Of a stretch of 64,000 nucleotides of DNA, positions 41,384 to 53,069 are shown piece after piece. Each line of letters starts with the position of its first letter. Position 1 is the stretch's first letter. Source of the stretch: Achromobacter sp. UMC71 (lineage in GTDB: Bacteria; Pseudomonadota; Gammaproteobacteria; Burkholderiales; Burkholderiaceae_B); assembly GCF_014170305.1 (NCBI RefSeq), contig NZ_LZZT01000017.1, positions 1 to 64,000 of the forward strand, in the 5' to 3' direction. The notes beneath the pieces are model-generated. The model had not been told where the DNA came from. It did not search any database and saw only the letters and a list, made by a program, of their open reading frames with translations. Position numbers and translations under genes: made by a program.

Positions 41384-41539
41384 TGGGCCGATCAGCTGAA
41401 CGGGGCGAGGTCAGCGAGCCGCCGGGGAAAAACCGGCGCCGCGGGCCTCGCCCTTGGCATAACGGCGGTCCGTGTTCCAATACGGCTGGCCTGACCGGCG
41501 GGTTGCCTGGTTCATGCCGGGAACCGGCCGGGGCCGGGC

Positions 41540-41740
41540 CTATCTAAAACCGGTGCTTTCGATCCAGCCCATGTGATGGGCGAACAGCACGAACAGGAAC
41601 AGGGCCACCGACAGGCCGATGCGCACCGTCAGCGCATTGACCGTGCGGCTGGTGGTGCCTTTGTCCCGCATCAGGTAGACCAGGGCGGATGCCAGACTGG
41701 CCAGGATACCGATGAAGGCCAGAACGACGAAAACGCGCAT
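41540..41740 (-). CDS. Twin transmembrane protein (DUF2909)
   Basis: A 66-residue protein with two membrane helices (about residues 3-22 and 39-58) separated by the polar loop MRDKGTTSRTVNALTVRIG. It matches small DUF2909-like proteins found beside surf1 in betaproteobacteria. Start at the ATG 41740. It is divergent from surf1, with 36 bp between the start codons. The function is unknown; an assembly role is only suggested by the neighbours. Confidence 0.75.
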   Translation of the reverse strand: MRVFVVLAFIGILASLASALVYLMRDKGTTSRTVNALTVRIGLSVALFLFVLFAHHMGWIESTGFR

Positions 41741-41776
41741 GATGGTCTCCGGACAAATCAGAGTTATTGAAGACAA

Positions 41777-42574
41777 ATGGCCCGACCGCATTCGACTCGC
41801 TACACCGTAGCCGCTTTACTTCTGCTTGGGATCGCCGTGGTGATCCTGACGTCGTTGGGCCAGTGGCAATTGCGGCGCGCCGATGAGCGACGCGCCATTC
41901 TGGCGGCTATCGAGGCCGGCCGCAAGCAAGCGCCGCTGGTGCTGGCGCCGTCGACGCCGCCGGGCGACATGAAGCCTTGGCGCGTGGCGCAGGCCTCCGG
42001 TTCGTGGCTGCCGCAATTCAGTGTACTGCTGGATAACCGCAATCACGAGGGCAGGCCCGGCTATTGGCTGGCCACGCCCCTGCTGCTGGACGACGCCAGC
42101 CACACGGCCGTGCTGGTGCTGCGCGGCTGGCTGCCGCGGGTGATCCAGGGCCAGGGCCAGCCGGTCTTGCCGGCCACGCTGCCGGACGGGCAGGCCATCA
42201 AGGGCGAGCTGTCCGAGCGCGTGCCGCGCATGTTCGAACTCTGGTCGCTGGGGGGGCAAGACACCTCCAGCCTGCCGGCCACGCTGCCGGTCGCCGGTGG
42301 CGCCGTGCCGCAGGTGCAGAATCTGCCGCTGGACGCCTACGCCAAAGCCACCGGGCTGACGTTGCTGCCGACCGTGGTGAGCCAGTTCGGCACCGGCGCG
42401 GATGACGGCCTGGTGCACGACTGGCCCGAGCCGTCGGTGGATTTCCAGAAGAACACCTTCTATGCAGTGCAGTGGTTTTCCTTCGCTTTGTTCGCCGCCA
42501 TCGCCTGGCTGGTGGTGCTGGGGGGCGCCATCAAGCGCATGCGCCAGCGCGCGTCCAATGACCCGGCGGCCTGA
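41777..42574 (+). CDS. surf1: SURF1-family cytochrome oxidase assembly protein
   Basis: SURF1 (Shy1) helps put haem a into subunit I of cytochrome oxidase. The 265-residue protein has the signature LGQWQLRRADERRA after a first membrane helix, the RGWLPR segment near residue 117, and a second membrane helix near the C-terminus (after NTFYAVQWF). These are the family marks. It is followed 36 bp later by a CxxxC protein gene and then ctaA and ctaB, all for oxidase assembly. Confidence 0.93.
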   Translation: MARPHSTRYTVAALLLLGIAVVILTSLGQWQLRRADERRAILAAIEAGRKQAPLVLAPSTPPGDMKPWRVAQASGSWLPQFSVLLDNRNHEGRPGYWLATPLLLDDASHTAVLVLRGWLPRVIQGQGQPVLPATLPDGQAIKGELSERVPRMFELWSLGGQDTSSLPATLPVAGGAVPQVQNLPLDAYAKATGLTLLPTVVSQFGTGADDGLVHDWPEPSVDFQKNTFYAVQWFSFALFAAIAWLVVLGGAIKRMRQRASNDPAA

Positions 42575-42610
42575 CCGCCCGGCTTTCCCGACAACAGGAT
42601 CCCAAAAAAA

Positions 42611-43237
42611 GTGGCTCGCGACCTGACTTCTTCCAAACCCGCCAAGCGTTCGCTGGTGCCGATGGTGCTGGTGTTCCTGTGCACGCTGGCGCCCATCGTG
42701 GCGGCATTCGTGGTGTACATGAACCCGCAGTGGTGGCCCGAAGACGCCAGCAACTACGGCGAACTGGTGACGCCGCAGCGCGCCATGCCGGCGCCCGAGG
42801 CGCTCAAGCTGACCACGCTGGACGGCAAGCCGTTCGACCTGCAAAGCCTGAAGGGCAAGTGGCTGCTGGTGGCGGCCGACGGCGCGGCCTGCCCGGAAAG
42901 CTGCGCCCGCAAGCTCTACATCACCCGCAATACCCACGCCAGCCAGGGCAAGAACGTCGACCGGCTGACGCGGGTCTGGTTCATCACCGACGATGCCCAG
43001 GTGCCGGACAAGGTGATGGAAGCCTACAAGGGCACGGTCATGCTGCGCGCCGATCCTGACCAGCTGGCGCGCTATCTGCTGGCGCGCGACGCCGCCGCCG
43101 GCCAGCCCGGCCTGGCGGATCCGATCTGGGTGATCGACCCCCTGGGTAATCTGATGATGCAATATCCCGCCGACGCCGACGGCGTGAAGGTGCGCAAGGA
43201 CATCAGTAAATTGGTCTATAACTCGCGCATCGGTTGA
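42611..43237 (+). CDS. Membrane-anchored SCO-like thioredoxin-fold protein, assembly candidate
   Basis: A 208-residue protein with a GTG start at 42611, one N-terminal membrane helix (about residues 14-36) and a periplasmic domain. The domain has LTTLDGKPFDLQSLKGKWLL and the CxxxC pair Cys94-Cys98 (CPESC), which is the SCO copper-binding spacing. The later DQLARYLL...DPIWVIDPLGNLMMQY block also resembles SCO/peroxiredoxin folds. The SCO His is not obvious. It lies between surf1 and ctaA, and I infer a role in copper or thiol handling during oxidase assembly. Confidence 0.75.
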   Translation: MARDLTSSKPAKRSLVPMVLVFLCTLAPIVAAFVVYMNPQWWPEDASNYGELVTPQRAMPAPEALKLTTLDGKPFDLQSLKGKWLLVAADGAACPESCARKLYITRNTHASQGKNVDRLTRVWFITDDAQVPDKVMEAYKGTVMLRADPDQLARYLLARDAAAGQPGLADPIWVIDPLGNLMMQYPADADGVKVRKDISKLVYNSRIG

Positions 43238-43257
43238 ATCGGTATTTATTGAATTCC

Positions 43258-44292
43258 ATGGAACGCATCAAAGCGCGGTATCGCAAGCTCGTTTTCTTCA
43301 CCTGGTTCCTGACCCTGGACCTGATCATGTTCGGCGCTTTCGTGCGCCTGACGGATTCCGGCCTGGGCTGCCCTGACTGGCCCGGTTGCTACGGCAAGGT
43401 CACGCCGCTGGGCGCCATGGGCGACATCCACCAGGCCTCGCAGGCCATGCCGTTCGGCCCGGTGACGCTGTCCAAGGCCTGGATCGAAATGATCCACCGC
43501 TACGTCGGCACCATCCTGGGCATGCTGATCATCGCCATCGTCTACATGGCCTGGCGCTACCGGCGCGAACTGGGCCGGTCGCCGGCCCTGGCAGTCACGA
43601 CGCTGGTGGCCGTGTGCGTGCAGGGCGCGTTCGGCGCCTGGACCGTGACGCACAAGCTCATGCCCGCCGTCGTGACGGCGCACCTGGTGTTCGGCCTGTC
43701 GGTGCTGGCGCTGATGACCTGGCTGTCGGCGCGCGAGCGGCCGCACCTGGCCGTGGCGGCCGCGGCCGCGCGTTTCAAGCCTTGGGTGGTGGGCGGCTTC
43801 GTGCTGTTATTGATCCAGGTGACGCTGGGCGGCTGGGTCAGCACCAACTACGCCGCGCTGGCCTGCATGGATTTCCCCATGTGCCACGGTAAATGGGTGC
43901 CGGACATGGACTTCCACGGCGGCTATTCCATCATCCGCGGCCTGGGCGAGCTGCCGTCCGGCGAAATGATTTCCCAGCCCGCGCTGACGGCGATCCACTG
44001 GGTGCACCGCAATTTCGCCTTCGTGGTGTTCGCCTACCTGGGCGTGCTGGCGTGGCGGCTGCGGTCGGACGCCGGGCTGCGCGGCCCGGCCACGCTGATG
44101 CTGGCGCTGTTGGCTGCGCAGCTCCTGACCGGCCTGACCACCATTTTCTTTCAGTGGCCGCTCCTGATCGCCGTGCTGCACAATGGCGGCGCGGCGGGCT
44201 TGACTCTGGCCGCGGTGGTCCTGATGGTCCGCTTGGCCACCGCCGGACAGGCGCCGGCCGGGGGCTACGGCCCCAATTCGGTGCGCGTTTAA
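43258..44292 (+). CDS. ctaA: Haem A synthase (COX15/CtaA)
   Basis: CtaA oxidises haem O to haem A for cytochrome oxidase. The 344-residue membrane protein has about eight helices. It has [16 protein letters not shown], the haem-ligand His in [11 protein letters not shown], and a second HRNFAFVVF, with the disulfide-type CMDFPMC between. I chose the ATG at 43258; a TTG at 43234 overlaps the preceding gene and would add eight residues. It lies 10 bp before ctaB. Confidence 0.94.
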   Translation: MERIKARYRKLVFFTWFLTLDLIMFGAFVRLTDSGLGCPDWPGCYGKVTPLGAMGDIHQASQAMPFGPVTLSKAWIEMIHRYVGTILGMLIIAIVYMAWRYRRELGRSPALAVTTLVAVCVQGAFGAWTVTHKLMPAVVTAHLVFGLSVLALMTWLSARERPHLAVAAAAARFKPWVVGGFVLLLIQVTLGGWVSTNYAALACMDFPMCHGKWVPDMDFHGGYSIIRGLGELPSGEMISQPALTAIHWVHRNFAFVVFAYLGVLAWRLRSDAGLRGPATLMLALLAAQLLTGLTTIFFQWPLLIAVLHNGGAAGLTLAAVVLMVRLATAGQAPAGGYGPNSVRV

Positions 44293-44302
44293 AATAGGGT
44301 CC

Positions 44303-45199
44303 ATGATGACCAGTCTTGCCGCTCCCCAACCCGGATTGTTTCGCCAATACTTCGTGCTCACCAAGCCGCGCGTGACGCAGCTGGCGGTGTTTTGCGCGGT
44401 CATTGGCATGTTTCTCGCCGTGCCGGGCGTGCCGGACATGCGCCGGGTGCTGTTCGGCACCATCGGCATCTGGCTGCTGGCCGCGGCCGCCTTCGCCATC
44501 AACTGCCTGATCGAACAGGAAGTCGACGCCCGCATGCTGCGCACGGCGCGGCGCGCCACCGCGCGCGGCACCATTTCGGCGTTCCAGGTGCTGGGCCTGT
44601 CGGGCCTGCTCGGCGGCGCGGGCATGTTCGTGCTGTACACCCTGGTCAATCCGCTGACCATGTGGCTGACGTTCGCCACCTTCGTGGGCTACGCGGTGAT
44701 CTACACCATCATCCTCAAGCCCCGTACCCCGCAGAACATCGTCATCGGCGGCCTGTCCGGCGCCATGCCGCCGGCCCTGGGCTGGGCGGCGGTGGCCGAT
44801 TCGGTGCCCGCCGAAGCCTGGGTGCTGGTGTTGATCATCTTCATCTGGACGCCGCCACACTTCTGGGCCCTGGCGCTGTACCGCAACCACGACTACGTCA
44901 AGGCCGGCCTGCCGATGCTGCCCGTGACGCACGGCCAGCAGTTCACCCGCCTGCATATTCTGCTCTACAGCATCGCGCTGGTCGCGACCACGCTGCTGCC
45001 CTATGCCATCCGCATGAGCGGGGTCTTGTACCTGGTTGCGGCGCTGGTGCTGGGCGGCATGTTCGTGTCGTACGCCTGGCGGCTGTACCGCGCCTACAGC
45101 GACGAGCTGGCGCGCAGCATGTTCCGTTTTTCCATTCTCTACCTGGCGCTGCTGTTCGGCGCCCTGCTGGTGGACCACTGGGTCGCGCTGCTGCGCTGA
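44303..45199 (+). CDS. ctaB: Protohaem IX farnesyltransferase (haem O synthase)
   Basis: CtaB adds a farnesyl group to haem B to give haem O, the precursor of haem A. The 298-residue protein has about eight membrane helices, the prenyl-diphosphate motif [18 protein letters not shown], and [20 protein letters not shown]. These are UbiA-superfamily marks. It directly follows ctaA and precedes the SCO1 gene, giving a haem A plus copper-delivery unit downstream of the oxidase genes. Confidence 0.96.
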   Translation: MMTSLAAPQPGLFRQYFVLTKPRVTQLAVFCAVIGMFLAVPGVPDMRRVLFGTIGIWLLAAAAFAINCLIEQEVDARMLRTARRATARGTISAFQVLGLSGLLGGAGMFVLYTLVNPLTMWLTFATFVGYAVIYTIILKPRTPQNIVIGGLSGAMPPALGWAAVADSVPAEAWVLVLIIFIWTPPHFWALALYRNHDYVKAGLPMLPVTHGQQFTRLHILLYSIALVATTLLPYAIRMSGVLYLVAALVLGGMFVSYAWRLYRAYSDELARSMFRFSILYLALLFGALLVDHWVALLR

Positions 45200-45216
45200 C
45201 CCCCTGGAGGTTGTCG

Positions 45217-45822
45217 ATGTCCGTCTTTTCCGCCAGCCGGCGCCTGGCCTTGCGCCTGGCTACGGCCGCCGCTTTCACTGCCGCCCTGGCCGCCTGCGGC
45301 GACAATGCGCCCACGTTCAAGGGCAGCGACATCAGCGGCACCCAATTGGGCCGCGGTCTGGAATTGTCGGACTACAACGGCAAGACGCGTCAGTTGCAGG
45401 ACTTTGCCGGCAAGGTCGTGGTGGTGTTCTTCGGCTTCACGCAGTGCCCGGACGTGTGCCCGACCTCGCTGGCCGAGCTGACCGAAGTGATGAAGAAACT
45501 GGGGCCGGACGCCGACCGCGTCCAGGTGTTGCTGATCACCGTGGATCCCGAGCGCGACACGCCGGAAGTGCTCAAGCAATACGTAACGGCATTCGACCCG
45601 CGATTTCTGGGTTTGACCGGCACGCCGGACCAGGTGAAGAAGGCCGCAGCGGCGTTCAAGGCGTATTACGCCAAGGCGCCCACCAAGGACGGCAACTACA
45701 CGATGGACCACACCGCGGCGTTCTATCTGCTGGACGGCAAGGGCGAATCGCGGGTGCTGGCCAACAACAACATCGGGGTCGACGCCCTGGTGCACGATAT
45801 CCAGGCCCTGCTCAAGGGCTGA
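45217..45822 (+). CDS. SCO1/SenC-family copper chaperone lipoprotein
   Basis: SCO proteins deliver copper to, or reduce, the CuA site of oxidase subunit II. The 201-residue precursor has a lipobox LAAC (Cys27), then GFTQCPDVCPTSL with copper cysteines Cys77 and Cys81, and His164 in MDHTAAFYL. All three copper ligands are present. It has a good ribosome site (GGAGG) and lies 17 bp after ctaB. No CuB-specific ctaG gene is found in the cluster. Confidence 0.95.
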   Translation: MSVFSASRRLALRLATAAAFTAALAACGDNAPTFKGSDISGTQLGRGLELSDYNGKTRQLQDFAGKVVVVFFGFTQCPDVCPTSLAELTEVMKKLGPDADRVQVLLITVDPERDTPEVLKQYVTAFDPRFLGLTGTPDQVKKAAAAFKAYYAKAPTKDGNYTMDHTAAFYLLDGKGESRVLANNNIGVDALVHDIQALLKG

Positions 45823-45895
45823 TCGGGCTGGGCTGGGGTTCGGGCCTGCGGTGGGCGGCGATGCCGCCCCGCTCAGGGCGCGCGAGGCCTGCGGG

Positions 45896-46120
45896 CTAGT
45901 CGCTGCCGCCTGCGGCCACCCAGCCGGCCAGCGCCGCGCGCGCCTTGTCGCCAAGCTCCGCGGCGGGGATTTCCCGGCGGTGCGAGATGATCATCAGCGC
46001 ATAGGGGGCGGCCAGCGCGGCGGCCTCGGGGCACAGGCGCGATTCGTCGCCGACGGACGGCGAGACGTTGCGCCAGTAGTTGATGGCCGCTTCGATCTGG
46101 GGCAAGGTGATGGAATCCAT
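45896..46120 (-). CDS. DUF3717 family protein
   Basis: A 74-residue protein starting MDSITLPQIEAAINYWR, followed by CPEAAALAAPYALMIISHRR and a short helical tail. ITLxQIExAINYWR is the mark of DUF3717, which is found in Burkholderiales and has no known function. It is predicted to be soluble and helical. The ATG at 46120 was chosen by family fit. It converges with the SCO1 gene. Confidence 0.8.
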   Translation of the reverse strand: MDSITLPQIEAAINYWRNVSPSVGDESRLCPEAAALAAPYALMIISHRREIPAAELGDKARAALAGWVAAGGSD

Positions 46121-46251
46121 GCGCCTATTGTCCACGAATGGCCGGGGCTGTCCAATGGCACGGGTGCGGCAAAGAAGCGTCACCATCGCAACATGCCGAT
46201 ACCGTGTCCGGGTGCTATACCACTGCCGGTTAGCAACGATGGAGCATCGTC

Positions 46252-46890
46252 ATGAATCCGAACCAGACCGAATCTACCCGCCGCGCCCTGCACCCGCTGG
46301 TCGCGGCCGCCGCCATCGCCGTCATCGTCATGTGCTCGGTGGGCGTCGCCGCCGTGATGGGCTGGCTGCCCACGCCGTCGGCCACGCCGCACGCCGAGGA
46401 CCCGGCCGTGGCCCAGGCTGGCCCCGAAGGCGCCAATCTGGCGCCGGCCCAGCCCGGCGCGCCGGCGCCCGCGGCCCGGCAGCCCGCGCCGCAGGCCCGG
46501 CCCGCGCCCGCTCCGGCGGCGCAACCCCCGGCGCAGGCCTGCCGCACCTGCGGCGTGGTGGAAACCATTCGCCAGGTGCAGGTGCCGGTCAAGGACAATA
46601 GCGACCATCTGGTCGGCACGATCGCCGGCGGCGCGGTCGGCGGCGTGGTCGGCAACCAGTTCGGCGGCGGCAACGGCAAGACGGCGCTGACCGTGCTGGG
46701 CGCCGTGGGCGGCGCTTTGGCAGGCCGTGAAGTTGAGCGTAATATCAGACAGCAACAAACGGTGACGCACTACGAGCTCACGGTACGCATGAACGACGGC
46801 AGCGCGCGCCAGTTCCGCAGCGCCCAGCCGTTCGCCTTCGCGTCCGGCGATCACGTGCGAGTGGAAAATAATCAGCTGCTACCGGGGTAA
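46252..46890 (+). CDS. Glycine-zipper (SlyB-type) membrane-associated protein
   Basis: A 212-residue protein with an N-terminal membrane helix (about residues 16-38), a long Ala/Pro-rich linker (about 45-95), a CRTCGVV segment and a glycine-zipper region (GTIAGGAVGGVVGNQFGGG then GAVGGALAGREVE). The C-terminal domain with YELTVRMNDGS resembles the end of SlyB/PcP-type outer-membrane proteins. There is no lipobox; it is tethered by the N-terminal helix. The linker may span the periplasm. Role unknown, probably envelope integrity. Confidence 0.8.
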   Translation: MNPNQTESTRRALHPLVAAAAIAVIVMCSVGVAAVMGWLPTPSATPHAEDPAVAQAGPEGANLAPAQPGAPAPAARQPAPQARPAPAPAAQPPAQACRTCGVVETIRQVQVPVKDNSDHLVGTIAGGAVGGVVGNQFGGGNGKTALTVLGAVGGALAGREVERNIRQQQTVTHYELTVRMNDGSARQFRSAQPFAFASGDHVRVENNQLLPG

Positions 46891-46935
46891 TCACGCCGGC
46901 CCGCAGCCTTTTTGCGATCGATGGGGAGACCAGGA

Positions 46936-47709
46936 ATGAGCGACCAACACAGCAACCCGTTCGTCCTGCCCGGCATGGGCCAGCAATCCGACCTGGCGGG
47001 CAACCCCTTGTTGGCCAGCATGGAAATGATGCGCCAGGCCTGGGCGGGCCTGACCGGACCAGGCGGGCTGGCAAGCAGCCTGCCGATGGCGCCTCCCATG
47101 AACCTCGAAGACCTGGACCGCCGCATCGCCGAACTGCGGTCGGTGGAAAACTGGCTGCGCATGAACCTGTCCATGCTGTCCAGCACGATCCAGGGCATGG
47201 AAGTGCAGCGTTCCACCATCAGCACCCTGCGCGCGTTCGTCGACTCGGCGGCCAATCTGGACATGGGCATGGTGCGCGACAGCGGCGCCGCATCGCCGCT
47301 GGAAGTGGTGCTGGGCCTGAAGCCCGCGCCGGCAAAAGCGGCATCGGCCGCCAAGGACACCGCGGGCAAAGCGGCGGATGCCAGGGGCGCCGCGTCCAAG
47401 GCGGATGATCCCCAGCCCGGCATGAGCGAGCAGATGGGCGCGGCGGCGCAGTCCGCGTCCAAGGCCTGGTGGGACCTGCTGCAGCAACAGTTCAACCAGA
47501 TCGCCGCCGCCACGGCGGCATCCATGCCGTCCAACCCGGCCGCGCCGGACGCTGGCGCCACGGCCAAGGGCAAGCCGGGCAGCGCGCAAGCCGCGGCCGC
47601 GCCGGCGCCCAAGGCGGCTGCCAAGCCCGCCGCCAAGAAGACCGCACGCAAACCGGCCGCGGCCAAGGCGGCCGCCAAGAACACGGGGCCTGCCGACGGC
47701 AAGCCCTGA
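46936..47709 (+). CDS. PhaM-like polyhydroxyalkanoate granule-associated protein
   Basis: In Ralstonia PhaM activates PHB synthase and ties granules to the nucleoid. This 257-residue protein has PhaM-type helical blocks [20 protein letters not shown] and [20 protein letters not shown], then AFVDSAAN. The C-terminal 40 residues are [16 protein letters not shown] repeats like eukaryotic histone H1, which bind DNA in PhaM. I chose the ATG at 46936 over one eight codons earlier. No phaC, phaB or phaP is near it. I rate the PhaM call as likely but not certain. Confidence 0.7.
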   Translation: MSDQHSNPFVLPGMGQQSDLAGNPLLASMEMMRQAWAGLTGPGGLASSLPMAPPMNLEDLDRRIAELRSVENWLRMNLSMLSSTIQGMEVQRSTISTLRAFVDSAANLDMGMVRDSGAASPLEVVLGLKPAPAKAASAAKDTAGKAADARGAASKADDPQPGMSEQMGAAAQSASKAWWDLLQQQFNQIAAATAASMPSNPAAPDAGATAKGKPGSAQAAAAPAPKAAAKPAAKKTARKPAAAKAAAKNTGPADGKP

Positions 47710-47774
47710 ATTTTTCAATCCCGGCGCGGGGCGGCCGCAAGGCCATCCCGTTCGCTCTCAACACACCAGAACTT

Positions 47775-49148
47775 ATGCTTAATGTAGTGATTCTCGCCGC
47801 CGGACTCGGCAAGCGCATGCAGTCCGATCTTCCCAAAGTGCTGCACACCCTGGCCGGCAAACCGATGCTGGCCCACGTGCTGGACAGCGCGCGCCACCTT
47901 GAGCCGGCGCGTGTCATCGTGGTGGTGGGCCATGGCGCCGACCGGGTCAAGCAGGCCTTCGGCGGGCAGGACGACCTGCAGTTCGCGCTGCAGCAGCCGC
48001 AGCAGGGCACCGGCCACGCGGTCCAGCAGGCCGTGCCGTTGCTGCTGGAAGGCGATGGCAAGGATGACGTGACCCTGGTGCTGTACGGCGATGTGCCGCT
48101 GGTGCAGCCCGAGACCCTGCGCAGCCTGCTGGCCGCGCGCGGCACGGGCGCCGCCGTGCTGACCGAAGTGCTGGCCGATTCCACCGGTTATGGCCGCATC
48201 GTGCGCGATGCCGGCGGCAATGTCTGCCGCATCGTCGAGCACAAGGACGCGTCCGAGGCCGAGCGCGCGATCAAGGAAGTCAACACGGGCATCCTGGCCG
48301 CGCCGACCGCCAAGCTCAAGGACTGGCTCTCGCGCATCGACAACAACAACGCCCAGGGCGAGTACTACCTGACCGACGTGGTGGGCCTGGCCGTGGCCGA
48401 CGGCGTGCCGGTGGGCGCGGCCCAGCCGGGCGCGTCCTGGGAGACGCTGGGCGTGAACAGCCGCGTGCAGCAGGCCGAACTGGAACGCCGCTGGCAAGGC
48501 GAGCAGGCGCGCCGCCAGCTGGAAGCCGGCGTGACGCTGGCCGATCCCGCACGTTTCGACGTGCGTGGCTCGCTGACCTGCGGACGCGACGTGTTCATCG
48601 ACGTGGGCTGCGTGTTCGAAGGCAAGGTCACGCTGGCCGACGGCGTGCGCGTGGGGCCGCATTGCGTGCTGCGCGACGTGAGCGTGGGCGCGGGCACCCA
48701 GATCGAGGCCTTCAGCCATCTGCAACAGGCGCAGGTCGGCAGCGACGCACGCGTGGGCCCCTATGCCCGCCTGCGTCCCGGCGCCGAACTGGGCGACCGC
48801 AGCCACGTCGGCAACTTTGTCGAGATCAAGAAAAGCGTGCTGGGCGCGGACAGCAAGGCCAACCACCTGGCCTACATCGGCGACGCCGACATCGGTTCAC
48901 GCGTCAACGTGGGCGCGGGCACCATCACCTGCAACTATGACGGCGTGAACAAGCACCGCACCGTCATCGAAGACGACGCCTTCATCGGTTCCGACACCCA
49001 GCTGGTCGCGCCCGTACGCGTGGGCCGTGGCGCCACCGTGGGCGCGGGCACGACCCTGACCCGCGATGCGCCGGCCGACAAACTGACGGTATCGCGCGGC
49101 AAGCAGGTCACCGTCGACGGTTGGCAACGGCCGGTCAAGAAGTCGTGA
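47775..49148 (+). CDS. glmU: Bifunctional UDP-N-acetylglucosamine pyrophosphorylase / glucosamine-1-phosphate acetyltransferase
   Basis: GlmU acetylates glucosamine-1-phosphate and then couples it to UTP, giving UDP-GlcNAc for peptidoglycan and lipopolysaccharide. The 457-residue protein has the N-terminal uridyltransferase domain with [21 protein letters not shown]-terminal left-handed beta-helix follows, with acetyltransferase motifs such as [22 protein letters not shown] and [11 protein letters not shown]. Its end overlaps the following MFS gene by 4 bp (GTGA). Confidence 0.97.
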   Translation: MLNVVILAAGLGKRMQSDLPKVLHTLAGKPMLAHVLDSARHLEPARVIVVVGHGADRVKQAFGGQDDLQFALQQPQQGTGHAVQQAVPLLLEGDGKDDVTLVLYGDVPLVQPETLRSLLAARGTGAAVLTEVLADSTGYGRIVRDAGGNVCRIVEHKDASEAERAIKEVNTGILAAPTAKLKDWLSRIDNNNAQGEYYLTDVVGLAVADGVPVGAAQPGASWETLGVNSRVQQAELERRWQGEQARRQLEAGVTLADPARFDVRGSLTCGRDVFIDVGCVFEGKVTLADGVRVGPHCVLRDVSVGAGTQIEAFSHLQQAQVGSDARVGPYARLRPGAELGDRSHVGNFVEIKKSVLGADSKANHLAYIGDADIGSRVNVGAGTITCNYDGVNKHRTVIEDDAFIGSDTQLVAPVRVGRGATVGAGTTLTRDAPADKLTVSRGKQVTVDGWQRPVKKS

Positions 49149-50536
49149 CGCCGCAGGCGTCCGAGGCGCCGGGGGGCGGCGCCAAGCCCGCCGCGCCGGA
49201 CGGCCTGCCGGCGCCCCGCCGCTATTGGGCGGCGGCCACCGTCATGACCGGCATCAGTCTGTCGGTACTGGACACCACCATCGCCAATGTGGCGTTGCCC
49301 ACCATCGCGGCCGACCTGAACGCCTCGCCGGCGCAGGCGGTCTGGGTGGTCAACGCCTACAACCTGGCAGTGGTGATGATGCTGCTGCCGCTGTCGGCGT
49401 TGGCCGAGCGCATTGGTTTTCGCCGCATGTTCACCTTCGGGCTGGTGCTGTTCACGCTGGCCTCGTTGGGTTGCGCCCTGGCCGGCTCGCTGTTGCAGCT
49501 GACGCTGGCGCGGGTGTTCCAGGGCGTGGGCGCGGCAACGCTGATGTGCCTGTTCGGCGGCCTGGTGCGCAATATCTATCCCCTGAAAATGCTGGGCCGG
49601 GGCATCAGCATCAACGCCACCACGGTGGCGGTGATGTCGGTGCTGGGGCCCACCATCGGCTCGGCCATCCTGTCGGTGGCGCCGTGGCCCTGGATCTTCG
49701 CGGTCAACCTGCCGATCTGCGTGCTGGCCATGTTCGGCCTGCGCCATCTACCCGAGGTGCCCCGCAACGACGTGCGGCTGGACTGGATCAGCGCCCTGCT
49801 CTGCATGGCGACCCTGGGCGTGTTCATTTCCGGCATCGACATGATGGGCGAGGACCTGCTGCGCGGCATCGGTCTGGTGGCGATCGCGGTGGTCGCGGGG
49901 CTGGTGCTGATGCGCCGCGCCAGCGGCCAGCCCGCGCCCCTGGTGCCGGTGGACCTGCTGCGCATCCGGCCGCTGGCGTTCGCGGTGGGGGCGTCGGCCT
50001 GCACGTTTGCCGCGCAGATGGCGTCCTATGTGTCGCTGCCGTTCTATTTCCAGCAGGTGCTGGGCCGGCCGTATCTCGAGGTGGGCATGCTGATGGGGGC
50101 CTGGCCGGTTGGCACGGCGCTCATCGCGCCGCTGGCCGGGCGGCTGTCGGACCGCTATTCCGCCGCTACCCTGAGCGGCGTGGGGGCGACCGGCATGGTC
50201 ATCGGCATGTTGTGGCTGGCGGCGCTGCCGGCATCCGTGGGCAATGTGCCGATCATCGCCGGCATGTTCGTCGCGGGCGTGGGCTTCGGATTCTTCCAGA
50301 CGCCGAACAACCGCGCGATGCTGTCGGCCGCGCCCCGCGCGCGCAGCGGCGCGGCGGGCGGCCTGCAGGCCACCACCCGCGTGTTCGGGCAAAGCTTCGG
50401 CACCGCGCTGGTGGCAATTGCCTTCAGCGTCAGCGCCGCGCACGGCCCGGGGCTGGCCCTGGTGCTGGGTACGATCTGCGCCGCGTTGGCGGTGGTGGTG
50501 AATACGGTCCGTTTCAGCAAACTGAAGGCCGCCTAG
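49145..50536 (+). CDS. MFS drug/solute exporter, DHA2 (EmrB/QacA) type
   Basis: This is a large major facilitator exporter of about 463 residues and 14 helices, starting at a GTG that overlaps the glmU stop (GTGA). The motifs [17 protein letters not shown] (motif D1) and [12 protein letters not shown] (motif A) are typical of the DHA2 family. A TTG at 49121 would give eight more residues but overlaps glmU by 28 bp. Its substrate is unknown. Coupling to glmU is unusual. Confidence 0.88.
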   Translation: MTPQASEAPGGGAKPAAPDGLPAPRRYWAAATVMTGISLSVLDTTIANVALPTIAADLNASPAQAVWVVNAYNLAVVMMLLPLSALAERIGFRRMFTFGLVLFTLASLGCALAGSLLQLTLARVFQGVGAATLMCLFGGLVRNIYPLKMLGRGISINATTVAVMSVLGPTIGSAILSVAPWPWIFAVNLPICVLAMFGLRHLPEVPRNDVRLDWISALLCMATLGVFISGIDMMGEDLLRGIGLVAIAVVAGLVLMRRASGQPAPLVPVDLLRIRPLAFAVGASACTFAAQMASYVSLPFYFQQVLGRPYLEVGMLMGAWPVGTALIAPLAGRLSDRYSAATLSGVGATGMVIGMLWLAALPASVGNVPIIAGMFVAGVGFGFFQTPNNRAMLSAAPRARSGAAGGLQATTRVFGQSFGTALVAIAFSVSAAHGPGLALVLGTICAALAVVVNTVRFSKLKAA

Positions 50537-50539
50537 GGG

Positions 50540-50572
50540 CCCAAGACTCGGTCGCCCGGCCGCTCCTATAAT
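50540..50572 (+). promoter_or_regulatory. Possible ugd promoter
   Basis: A perfect TATAAT at 50567-50572, inside CGCTCCTATAATGG, lies about 64 bp before ugd. The -35 region (AAGACT or AGACTC) is weak. Confidence 0.35.
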
Positions 50573-50635
50573 GGCGGCCGGCGCCGGATTTGTCGTTCCC
50601 GGCGCAACGATTACCTATTTTTAAGGCGTTCAGGC

Positions 50636-51954
<1,319 letters not shown>

Positions 51955-51958
<4 letters not shown>

Positions 51959-53028
51959 AGATCCTGCAGCTCAACTTCGAGAAGGGTTGGCGCGGCGGCG
52001 AACGCCAGACGCTGTATTGCATGCGTGCGTTTCGCAACGCGGGTCACCAGGTCGAAGTGCTGTGCCGCGAAGGCGGCCCGCTGGCCGAGCGCGTGCGCCA
52101 GGAAGGCTTCGTGGCCCATACCTGCCGCAACGTGCCGGCGCAGCTGCGCTTTCTGGCGGCAAAGGGCGGCGACTACGACATCATCCATGCCCAGACCGCC
52201 AACACCATCACCTGGGCGGTGTTGACCAAATGGCTGCACCGCCGTCCGGTGGTGTTTTCGCGCCGCACCTCGTTCGTGGTCAAGCCCAACGAGGAATGGA
52301 AGACCGGCTTCAAGTGGCGCCACACGGATCTGTTCGTGGCCATCAGCGACATGGCGGCCAGCGAGCCGCGGCGCCTGGGGCTGGACCCGGTCATCATCCG
52401 CAGCGCGGTCGAGCCGCACCAGATCAACCAGGAAAACGTGGCCGCGCTCGTGCGCGAGTTCGACCTGGAAGGCAAGAAAGTCATGGCCACGTCGGCCGCG
52501 CTGATCCGCGACAAGGATCCGGTGACGCTGGTGCGCGCCGTGGGCGAGCTGGCCAAGACCCGCCGCGATTTCGTCTTCCTGCATTTCGGCGCCGGCGGCG
52601 ACCGCGAACAGCAGGCCCGCGAAGAAGCGCGCTTGTTGGGCATCGAAGACGTCTACCGCTTCGCTGGCTTTCGCAAGGGAGTCGAGGACTTCTACAGCAT
52701 CCTGGACGTGTTCGTCATGAGCTCCGAGGAAGAAGCCCTGGGCAGCAGCGTGCTGGACGCCTTCCTGCAACGTGTGCCGGTGGTGTCCACTGATGCCGGC
52801 GGCCTGAAGGAAAGCCTGGCTGACGGCCGCGGCGTGCTATGCGCGGTGGCCGACTTCCAGGCGATGGCGCAAGGCATGGCGCGCTGCCTGGACGACGCGG
52901 CTTTCCGCCAGGAAATCACCGACCGCGCCTACGACTACGTGCGCAACGAGCACGACGTGCAGAAGATGGGCAACCGGTACCTGGCGCAGTTCGAGCGCCT
53001 GCTCGCGGGGCGGCCGGCTGGGAAATAG
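51955..53028 (+). CDS. Glycosyltransferase, GT4-type (WaaG/RfaB-like)
   Basis: A 357-residue GT-B fold glycosyltransferase. The N-terminal domain starts [20 protein letters not shown] with the Gly-rich GWRGGERQ loop. The C-terminal domain has the nucleotide-sugar [13 protein letters not shown] motif (E-x7-E-like) and [10 protein letters not shown]. It probably adds a sugar to a surface polymer or lipid core; donor and acceptor are unknown. Overlap with ugd suggests UDP-glucuronate use, but that is inference. Confidence 0.88.
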
Positions 53029-53069
53029 CGAGGTTTATGGGGCCTGAGACTGGTCGCTGTTGCGCGCAA

